This document shows positions 1-5,158 of a stretch of DNA of 9,183 bases, in pieces (the stretch's first letter is position 1; each line of letters begins with the position of its first letter). The notes beneath the pieces are model-generated. The model searched no databases. It was not told the DNA's origin and worked only from the letters and a program-made list of their open reading frames with translations. Source of the DNA: an uncultured Clostridia bacterium (lineage in GTDB: Bacteria; Bacillota; Clostridia; Lachnospirales; Lachnospiraceae). The position numbers and the translations under genes were made by a program. Location of the stretch: the NCBI GenBank assembly GCA_947088195.1, contig CAMUFS010000108.1:1-9183 (forward strand), written 5' to 3'.

Positions 1-266
1 GATAACATTCCTTCTACTAAAACTGTACCAGAACCCATAAATGGATCAAATATGGAATTTACACTAGAAATGCTATTGATAATACGAATGATGTTTCTGC
101 TAATTGGGCATACCATCATTGCCGGATAGTTATGTAACCCATGAGTATATTCCCTTACATCATTCTCTTTAAAATCCCAAAAATTATCGGGTAAAGATTT
201 TATAATAGAAATAAGCTTCTTATCATTTTCAGTCAAAATTTTTGGTTGTGATATAGGTGAAATCAT
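1..266 (-). CDS. DNA methyltransferase (N4-cytosine/N6-adenine type), N-terminal part, cut by window edge
   Basis: Reading the minus strand from ATG at 266 gives 88 uninterrupted codons to the window edge. Visible are a THGLHNYPAMM stretch (about residues 48-58) and DPFMGSGTVLVEGM (about 74-87). The second is the FxGxG S-adenosylmethionine-binding motif of the N6_N4_Mtase family (PF01555-like). The HG-H-YPA stretch just before it is common in stand-alone and type II methyltransferases of this kind. The catalytic (D/N/S)PP(Y/W/F) motif is not in the visible part and would lie beyond position 1. The expected role is transfer of a methyl group from S-adenosylmethionine to an exocyclic amino group of A or C in a specific DNA site, either in a restriction-modification system or as an orphan enzyme. 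The start has a good Shine-Dalgarno (GAAAGG, 7 bases upstream on the minus strand). The gene is visibly AT-rich compared with the operons to the right, which hints at an accessory region. Family assignment is fairly sure; specificity is not visible. Confidence 0.82.
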   Translation of the reverse strand, partial: MISPISQPKILTENDKKLISIIKSLPDNFWDFKENDVREYTHGLHNYPAMMVCPISRNIIRIINSISSVNSIFDPFMGSGTVLVEGML

Positions 267-298
267 CTTTTTACCTTTCTTCAAAAATATGTATGTTC

Positions 299-304
299 AT
301 TATA
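299..304 (-). promoter_or_regulatory. putative -10 box for the methyltransferase gene
   Basis: The minus strand reads TATAAT at 304-299, a perfect -10 hexamer, 33 bases upstream of the methyltransferase ATG at 266. The leader would be about 25 bases and would contain the Shine-Dalgarno. The -35 position (about 327-322, TTTCCT) is a poor match, so this is a plausible but unproven promoter in AT-rich DNA. Confidence 0.4.
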
Positions 305-404
305 TACTGAAATAAGAAGAAAGGAAAGAGGATTTTGACGTTCTTTTTTTAGGATAAATTTTAGATCTAAGATATACGTTAAGAATTTATTGTATTATGT
401 TTGA

Positions 405-435
405 GAGGGGCCGCTCTCTGTGCGGCCCTTTTCTT
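405..435 (+). terminator. rho-independent terminator with no visible upstream gene on its strand
   Basis: The stem GGGCCGC (408-414) pairs perfectly with GCGGCCC (422-428) around a 7-base loop. It is extended by G-T and A-T pairs at its base (405-407 with 429-431), and the 3' arm runs into a CTTTTCTT tract (428-435). The T-tract follows the hairpin only on the plus strand, so it would stop rightward transcription. No plus-strand gene is seen in positions 1-404, where the only coding sequence is the leftward methyltransferase. Confidence 0.8.
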
Positions 436-479
436 AAAAATGATTATATAAAATCTATTTTATTTATTAAATTTTGGCA

Positions 480-504
480 ATTACTGAGAAACGTTCACAG
501 TAAT
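480..504. repeat. 25-bp dyad just past the 3' end of the small membrane-protein gene
   Basis: ATTACTG (480-486) and CAGTAAT (498-504) are perfect inverted repeats. Inside them GAA (488-490) pairs with TTC (494-496), separated from the outer arms by one A-A mismatch and leaving a 3-base loop. It begins immediately after the TAA stop of the leftward gene (506-508). There is no T-run after it on the minus strand, only AT-rich DNA, so it is at best a weak terminator or 3'-end stabiliser. A protein-binding dyad is the alternative. Confidence 0.5.
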
Positions 505-505
505 A

Positions 506-919
506 TTAATGCAGCTTTGTCACAGACGTACCGCCGCGCACAATTCGTTCCATCAGTAATCCAGTGATAAACCATGCTGGCGCATAGTCTAGTCGAATCA
601 GTCCTTGTATGGCAAATCGGCTTCCGCTATAATCCCATGGGCACATATGAAAAAAACGTAACAAAGAACCGGAAAGGTATTCTGCAGTAAAGATAAAAAA
701 TGTGTAGACACCTCCCCGAAATAGCATATTCCGGTTCTTGATAATTTGGTATATAGGCTGAAATAAAGCGGCCATTCCATAGATGGGAAACATAATAAGG
801 GAAGTGGTTCCAATCATCTTTCGATCAGAGCTTAAAAGGGAGCCAAGTCCTGTCCAGAACACTTCCAGACACCAACCAGTCAGGCCGCATCGAATAAAAT
901 TGTTGGCTGAAATCTTCAT
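506..919 (-). CDS. small multi-pass membrane protein, ABC_trans_CmpB family (putative ABC-transporter type IV)
   Basis: The 137-residue protein is hydrophobic throughout, with about four likely membrane segments. It carries the conserved pattern I associate with the ABC_trans_CmpB family (PF06541): GWCLEV near residues 15-20, MFPIYGMA in the middle, then a CPWDYSG element followed by GLIRLDYAPAWF. The family's transport role is only a database label, and the biochemical function is unknown. I chose ATG at 919 because it places about 14 residues before the GW motif, which is usual for the family. A longer reading from TTG at 958 adds 13 hydrophobic residues and cannot be excluded, since neither start has a clear Shine-Dalgarno. 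The gene is divergent from fbp, with about 90 bp between their starts, so the two could share a control region. No ATPase partner is in the window. Confidence 0.75.
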   Translation of the reverse strand: MKISANNFIRCGLTGWCLEVFWTGLGSLLSSDRKMIGTTSLIMFPIYGMAALFQPIYQIIKNRNMLFRGGVYTFFIFTAEYLSGSLLRFFHMCPWDYSGSRFAIQGLIRLDYAPAWFITGLLMERIVRGGTSVTKLH

Positions 920-963
920 GAGACATAGTATTGCAAAAAATAGAGGAAATATGTGCAAAAGTG

Positions 964-972
964 TGGTATACT
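964..972 (+). promoter_or_regulatory. extended -10 promoter of fbp
   Basis: TGG directly followed by TATACT (967-972) forms an extended -10 element, the kind that can work without a good -35. The base positions about 17 bp upstream (944-949, AGGAAA) are indeed not a good -35. Transcription would start near 979, leaving a leader of about 33 bases before the fbp ATG at 1012. Confidence 0.55.
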
Positions 973-1011
973 CTAATAGGAAAATTATGCATCAGGGAAG
1001 AGAGGGAAACA

Positions 1012-2970
1012 ATGGACGAACAATATTTTAAATATCTCAAAAGCATTGCAAGGCAGTATCCCACGATCGCAAAGGCGTCGACGGAGATCATTAATTTGGC
1101 ATCGATCTTAAATCTCCCAAAGGGAACAGAACATTTTTTGACGGATATACATGGAGAGTATGAACAATTTCTCCATATTTTAAAAAATGGTTCTGGCTCC
1201 GTGAAGAGAAAGATTGAGGAGGAGTTTGGGAATACCATTACATTAAAAGATAAGCGGGCATTGGCAACTCTTATCTATTATCCTGAGGAAAAGTTAGAGA
1301 TAGTGCTAAAGGAGGAGGAAAATCTGGATGATTGGTATAAGATCACCCTTCATCGTTTGATTCAGATCTGTAAGCGCGTCACATCCAAGTATACACGTTC
1401 TAAGGTAAAAAAAGCACTTCCGGCAGATTTTGCCTATATTATTGAGGAATTGATTCACGAGAAGGAAGAGGTGCATGATAAGGAGGCATATTACAATCAA
1501 ATTATTCTTGCCATTATCCGCACAGGGAGGGCAAAGGAATGTATTGTGGCATTTTGTTTGTTGATTCAACGTCTTGTGGTGGATCATCTGCATATTGTGG
1601 GGGATATTTTTGATCGGGGACCTGGTGCTCATATTATTATGGATACTTTGATGAATTATCACTCGGTAGATATTCAGTGGGGAAATCATGATATTGAGTG
1701 GATGGGGGCCGCTGCGGGCAACACAGCTTGCATTGCCAATGTAATTCGCATCTCTGCGCGCTATGGGAATTTGGATACGCTCGAAGAGGGGTATGGCATT
1801 AATTTAATTCCGCTTGCGACTTTTGCGATGGAGACATATGCAGATGATCCATGTGGGTGCTTTGATATTAAATACAATAAAGATATTTATAATATTCACG
1901 ATCTGGAACTAGATAAAAAGATGCATAAAGCGATCACAGTGATTCAGTTTAAGCTGGAGGGGCAGCTTATCAAAAGGCGCCCAGAATTTCATATGCAGTC
2001 TCGGTTGCTTTTAGATAAGATTGATTATGAAAAGGGAACGATAAAGATCGATGGAAGAGAGTATAAGCTGAAGGATGTGCACTTTCCAACGATTGATCCG
2101 GCAGATCCATATCGTCTGACGCCAGATGAGGAAAATGTGGTGGAGCGCTTGCGCGTGGCTTTTCTGGGTTGTGAAAAGCTTCAAAAGCATGTACGTTTTT
2201 TGTTTTCCAAGGGCAGCTTATATCTGGTCTATAATTCTAATCTTTTGTATCATGGCTGTATCCCGCTCAATGAGGATGGAAGCTTTCGCAAGGTGACGTT
2301 AGGTGGCAGGGAGTACAGTGGAAAAGGTCTGTATGATGTGCTGGAATCTCTTGCAAGAAAGGGATATTATCGGGAGGCAGGTGCAGAGAAGGAATATGGC
2401 ATGGATATTATGTGGTATATCTGGTCAAATGAAAATTCACCTGTTTATGGAAAAGAGAAGATGGCCACATTTGAGCGGTATTTTATTGAAGATAAGTCTG
2501 TCCAAAATGAGAAGAAGAATGATTATTATAAATTAATTGAAAATGAGACAGTGGTCAATCATATTCTCCGTGAGTTTGGGCTTAATACAACAGATTCGCA
2601 TATTATTAATGGGCATATGCCAGTTGAGCTCAAAAAAGGAGAGACGCCGGTGCGCTGCAATGGTAAGGTTTTGATTATTGATGGTGGATTATCCAAGGCA
2701 TATCAGAAAAAAACGGGAATTGCAGGATATACCTTAATCTATAATTCTTATGGATTGCGTCTGGTATCACATGAGCCATTTGAGTCCAAAGAGATGGCGA
2801 TAGAGCGGGAGAGTGATATTCATTCAGACACGGTATTAGTGGAACAGGTGTCCAGAAGACGGAGTGTTGCTGACACAGATATTGGAAAAGATATTGAGGA
2901 GAGTATTGTGGATCTGACCAATCTGCTCAGTGCTTACCGAGATGGTACCATAAGAGAGAAGGATGTTTAA
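1012..2970 (+). CDS. fbp: fructose-1,6-bisphosphatase, class III
   Basis: This enzyme hydrolyses fructose 1,6-bisphosphate to fructose 6-phosphate and phosphate in the cytoplasm, the committed step of gluconeogenesis. The 652-residue length fits the class III (FBPase_2, PF06874) family of Firmicutes and is about twice that of class I enzymes. The calcineurin-like metal-site motifs are all present in order: DIHGEYEQF (45-53), GDIFDRGP (197-204), GNHDIEW (224-230) and NGHMP (533-537). These supply the Asp, His and Asn ligands of the two-metal centre. A later LLYHGCIP (411-418) and IDGGLSKAYQ (556-565) are also intact. The ATG at 1012 is chosen because it has an AGAGGG Shine-Dalgarno (1001-1006) and gives the family's usual MDEQYFKYL start; an in-frame upstream TTG at 931 would add 27 unsupported residues. 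No terminator separates it from aroC, 70 bp downstream, so read-through is likely. The identification is near certain. Confidence 0.97.
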   Translation: MDEQYFKYLKSIARQYPTIAKASTEIINLASILNLPKGTEHFLTDIHGEYEQFLHILKNGSGSVKRKIEEEFGNTITLKDKRALATLIYYPEEKLEIVLKEEENLDDWYKITLHRLIQICKRVTSKYTRSKVKKALPADFAYIIEELIHEKEEVHDKEAYYNQIILAIIRTGRAKECIVAFCLLIQRLVVDHLHIVGDIFDRGPGAHIIMDTLMNYHSVDIQWGNHDIEWMGAAAGNTACIANVIRISARYGNLDTLEEGYGINLIPLATFAMETYADDPCGCFDIKYNKDIYNIHDLELDKKMHKAITVIQFKLEGQLIKRRPEFHMQSRLLLDKIDYEKGTIKIDGREYKLKDVHFPTIDPADPYRLTPDEENVVERLRVAFLGCEKLQKHVRFLFSKGSLYLVYNSNLLYHGCIPLNEDGSFRKVTLGGREYSGKGLYDVLESLARKGYYREAGAEKEYGMDIMWYIWSNENSPVYGKEKMATFERYFIEDKSVQNEKKNDYYKLIENETVVNHILREFGLNTTDSHIINGHMPVELKKGETPVRCNGKVLIIDGGLSKAYQKKTGIAGYTLIYNSYGLRLVSHEPFESKEMAIERESDIHSDTVLVEQVSRRRSVADTDIGKDIEESIVDLTNLLSAYRDGTIREKDV

Positions 2971-3027
2971 TTAGGTAAGCTGTAAAAGTGTAGATGGGTA
3001 GATTTAAAATAAATGGATGGAATACAG

Positions 3028-3035
3028 AAGGAGGG
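3028..3035 (+). promoter_or_regulatory. Shine-Dalgarno that fixes the aroC start
   Basis: AAGGAGGG is a near-perfect ribosome binding site, 5 bases before ATG at 3041. An in-frame ATG at 3017 lies upstream of this site, and translation from there would run across it, so the internal ATG at 3041 is the supported start. Confidence 0.85.
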
Positions 3036-3040
3036 ATAAA

Positions 3041-4144
3041 ATGTCTGGCTCTATATATGGTACATTATTTCGAGTTTCTACATGGGGAGAGTCCCATGGA
3101 GCGGGGCTGGGGGTTGTGGTGGATGGTTGTCCAGCCGGACTTTCTTTAATAGAAGAAGATATTCAGAGATATTTGGATAGAAGAAAGCCGGGACAGAACC
3201 GTTTTGCGACGCCGAGGAAGGAAGATGACGTGGTGGAGATTTTGTCGGGGGTATTTGAGGGAAGGACAACTGGAACACCAATTTCTATGCTGGTTTATAA
3301 TAAATCGCAACGCTCGAAGGATTATTCAGAGATAGCAAGCTATTATCGTCCGGGACATGCAGATTACACATATGATAAAAAGTATGGTTTTCGTGATTAC
3401 CGTGGCGGTGGGCGTTCTTCCGGCAGAGAGACAATAGGACGAGTGGCATCAGGAGCAGTTGCGTGTAAGCTTCTAAAGGAGCTTGGTATAGAGATTACCA
3501 CATACAGCAGAAAAATAGGAGGAATTGAGATCTCTGATAGTAATTTTGATAAAGAGGAGATTTTCCGAAATCCAGTTTGTATGCCAGATGCACAGGCAGC
3601 AGAGCAAGTGGAGAAATTGCTGGAGGAAAAGCTAAAAGAACACGATTCTGTGGGAGGTGTGATAGAATGTCGAATTAGCGGGCTTCCATCTGGTATAGGA
3701 GAACCTGTATTTGAAAAGCTTAGCGCAAATTTGGGAAAGGCTGTACTGTCTATTGGGGCAATAAAAGGCTTTGAGGTGGGAGATGGCTTTGCATCAGCAG
3801 ATGCCTTTGGCTCTGAAAATAATGATAGCTTTTATTATGAGAAGGATGGCACAATAAAGAAATGTTCCAATCATGGTGGGGGCATCTATGGAGGCATCAG
3901 TGATGGGAGTGAGATAGTATTTCGAGCGGCGGTAAAGCCAACCCCTTCTATTGCAAAGCTTCAGAATACTATAAATCAGTCAGGAGAAAATATTGAGATT
4001 AGTATAAAGGGGAGGCATGATCCGATTATTGTGCCAAGAGCGGTGGTAGTGGTGGAGAGTATGGCAGCGCTCACATTGGCAGATATGCTTTTAATCAATA
4101 TGAGTGCAAAGCTGGATGGAATTGTTAAATTTTATTCCAAATAA
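3041..4144 (+). CDS. aroC: chorismate synthase
   Basis: Chorismate synthase converts 5-enolpyruvylshikimate 3-phosphate to chorismate with loss of phosphate. It is the last step of the common aromatic pathway in the cytoplasm and needs reduced FMN. The 367 residues match the family length. Visible signatures are GESHGAGLG (16-24), RPGHADYTY (103-111), the FMN and substrate region RGGGRSSGRET (121-131), DSVGG (202-206), KPTPSI (299-304) and GRHDPIIVPRA (324-334). The last differs slightly from the RHDPC-VPRAVPV form I expect: the Cys is Ile (329) and the second Pro is Val (336). The catalytic histidines (19 and 106) remain, so the enzyme should be active. It lies 70 bp after fbp with no terminator between them. 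No other shikimate gene is in the window, so it may be read with fbp or from an unseen promoter. Confidence 0.97.
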   Translation: MSGSIYGTLFRVSTWGESHGAGLGVVVDGCPAGLSLIEEDIQRYLDRRKPGQNRFATPRKEDDVVEILSGVFEGRTTGTPISMLVYNKSQRSKDYSEIASYYRPGHADYTYDKKYGFRDYRGGGRSSGRETIGRVASGAVACKLLKELGIEITTYSRKIGGIEISDSNFDKEEIFRNPVCMPDAQAAEQVEKLLEEKLKEHDSVGGVIECRISGLPSGIGEPVFEKLSANLGKAVLSIGAIKGFEVGDGFASADAFGSENNDSFYYEKDGTIKKCSNHGGGIYGGISDGSEIVFRAAVKPTPSIAKLQNTINQSGENIEISIKGRHDPIIVPRAVVVVESMAALTLADMLLINMSAKLDGIVKFYSK

Positions 4145-4199
4145 GAATGTAGAAATGAATGTCTAATAATGATGTTCGTAAAATATCAAAAAAAGTAGA

Positions 4200-4279
4200 A
4201 TAGCCAGTTCTGTTATTATTCTTAAATGTGGGTGTGAGCGACAGAGAATAATAGCAGCGCTGGCTATGTGGATCTTTTT
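4200..4279. terminator. long imperfect hairpin after aroC, probable terminator
   Basis: Positions 4200-4223 pair with 4244-4267 in a 24-position stem with a single true mismatch (T4209/C4258) and three G-T wobbles, around a 20-base loop. The outer arms ATAGCCAG and CTGGCTAT are perfect. A run of A (from about 4188 to 4194) lies before it and a run of five T (4275-4279) after it, so it could work in either direction and most naturally ends aroC transcription. The T-run is separated from the stem by seven bases, and the stem is much longer than usual, so a small palindromic repeat element is an alternative reading. Confidence 0.6.
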
Positions 4280-4298
4280 CGAAAATTTGGACAGATAC

Positions 4299-4327
4299 TT
4301 GACTTTTTATAGACGGATTGTTAAAGT
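4299..4327 (+). promoter_or_regulatory. putative sigma-A promoter of the racemase / Dlt-like operon
   Basis: TTGACT (4299-4304, five of six to the -35 consensus) is followed after exactly 17 bp by TAAAGT (4322-4327, four of six to the -10). Transcription would start near 4334, giving a leader of about 60 bases before GTG at 4397. The position just after the hairpin ending the previous operon supports an independent transcription unit. A 16-bp dyad (TGAAAT, 4-base loop, ATTTCA, 4336-4351) lies at the expected start of transcription and could be an operator. Confidence 0.55.
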
Positions 4328-4365
4328 ATGTAGTGTGAAATTATTATTTCATGATCTTGATATAT

Positions 4366-4383
4366 TGCCTGTCGGATCAGGCA
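4366..4383 (+). promoter_or_regulatory. leader hairpin directly before the racemase ribosome binding site
   Basis: TGCCTG (4366-4371) and CAGGCA (4378-4383) form a perfect 6-bp, half GC stem with a 6-base loop. Only three bases separate it from the Shine-Dalgarno AGGAG (4387-4391), which precedes the GTG start at 4397 by five bases. Such a hairpin in the mRNA leader could affect ribosome access or mRNA stability. No T-run follows, so it is not a terminator. I do not recognise a known riboswitch here. Confidence 0.45.
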
Positions 4384-4396
4384 GATAGGAGTTTGT

Positions 4397-5158
4397 GTGA
4401 AACGTTTAGGTGTGATCGGAGGGTTGGGACCACTTGCGACAGCTTATTTTTTTGAGCTGGTGGTTCGTATGACACAGGCAGTGTCCGATCAGGAGCATGT
4501 GGAGATGATAATATTGAATTATCCCTCCGTGCCGGACAGGACAAGCTATATTGTGGGAAATACCAAAGAGAGCCCGCTGCCTGCCATGATAGCGATGGGA
4601 CAGCAGCTTGCTAAGCTGGGGGCAGAGCATATTGCGATTCCCTGTATTACAGCTCATTATTTTCACAAAGAGCTTGCCGGGGCGATCCAAGTGCCGATTA
4701 TACATATTGTGGAGGAAACTGCCAAGCATCTGTCCTATTATGGGATCAGAAAGGCAGGAATTATGGCGACAGATGGGACAGTGAATGCAGGTCTGTTTCA
4801 GAGAGAGCTTTTAAAGTGGGGAATTGAGGGGATATTGCCAGATAAAGAGCATCAGAGCTATGTGATGGATTTGATCTATCAGGATGTGAAGGCGGGCAGG
4901 CCAGTGGAGATGGATAAGTTTGACAGAGTGAGTAGATATCTTAAGGAGGGCGGCGCAGAATGTATTATTTTGGGCTGTACAGAGCTTTCCCTGATCAAGC
5001 GGGAGGGCTATCTAGGCGCCGGTTATCTGGATGCTATGGAGGTCTTAGCAAGGAAATCTGTGCTGCTCAGTGAAGCATGTTTGAAGGGAGAGTACCAATG
5101 TCTGATAACAAAACAGGAAAGAAAACAGGCGCGAGAAATAGGCGGAAACGCCGGTTAA
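4397..5158 (+). CDS. aspartate/glutamate-type amino acid racemase
   Basis: This is a cofactor-independent racemase of the Asp/Glu racemase superfamily (PF01177), closest in layout to aspartate racemases. These use two cysteines, one on each face of the substrate, to interconvert L and D forms in the cytoplasm. The N-terminus MKRLGVIGGLGPLAT and the PSVPDRTSYI segment (43-52) are typical. Both catalytic cysteines are present: Cys83 in IPCITAHYF and Cys194 in LGCTELSLI. The residue after Cys83 is Ile where Asn is usual (CNT), which could affect specificity. The start is GTG with AGGAG five bases upstream. The 253-residue protein is roughly 20-25 residues longer than I expect for the family, and that tail (about 231-253) is encoded in the 61-bp overlap with the next gene. 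As first gene of a Dlt-like operon, it probably makes the D-amino acid the operon uses. Asp versus Glu as substrate is not decidable from sequence. Confidence 0.88.
   Translation: MKRLGVIGGLGPLATAYFFELVVRMTQAVSDQEHVEMIILNYPSVPDRTSYIVGNTKESPLPAMIAMGQQLAKLGAEHIAIPCITAHYFHKELAGAIQVPIIHIVEETAKHLSYYGIRKAGIMATDGTVNAGLFQRELLKWGIEGILPDKEHQSYVMDLIYQDVKAGRPVEMDKFDRVSRYLKEGGAECIILGCTELSLIKREGYLGAGYLDAMEVLARKSVLLSEACLKGEYQCLITKQERKQAREIGGNAG
5083..5090 (+). promoter_or_regulatory. Shine-Dalgarno that fixes the start of the transglutaminase-like gene
   Basis: GAAGGGAG lies seven bases before ATG at 5098, inside the 3' end of the racemase gene. The in-frame ATG at 5077 sits upstream of this site and has no Shine-Dalgarno, so the shorter start is preferred. 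Confidence 0.75.

Noticed and set aside
361..370. Perfect 10-bp palindrome TTAGATCTAA
   Set aside because: It is short, isolated and expected by chance in AT-rich DNA, and no promoter is placed around it.
397..556. Short plus-strand open frame beginning inside the terminator region
   Set aside because: It has no Shine-Dalgarno, begins in the terminator hairpin and runs antisense into the membrane-protein gene.
931..1011. 27-residue N-terminal extension of fbp from TTG
   Set aside because: The extension covers the promoter -10 and the ribosome binding site, and the family normally starts at MDEQ (1012).
825..1238. 137-codon open frame on the minus strand across the fbp start
   Set aside because: It lies antisense to the well-supported fbp N-terminus and overlaps the small membrane-protein gene in another frame. 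There is no family resemblance or ribosome binding site.
4276..4285. Perfect 10-bp palindrome TTTTCGAAAA
   Set aside because: It is formed by the T-run of the hairpin and a following A-run, and is likely fortuitous.
4200..4300. T-box or other riboswitch before the racemase gene
   Set aside because: The hairpin loop has a GGGTGTGAGCG-like stretch, but it does not match the T-box core and no specifier or antiterminator arrangement can be drawn. The promoter appears to lie after the hairpin.
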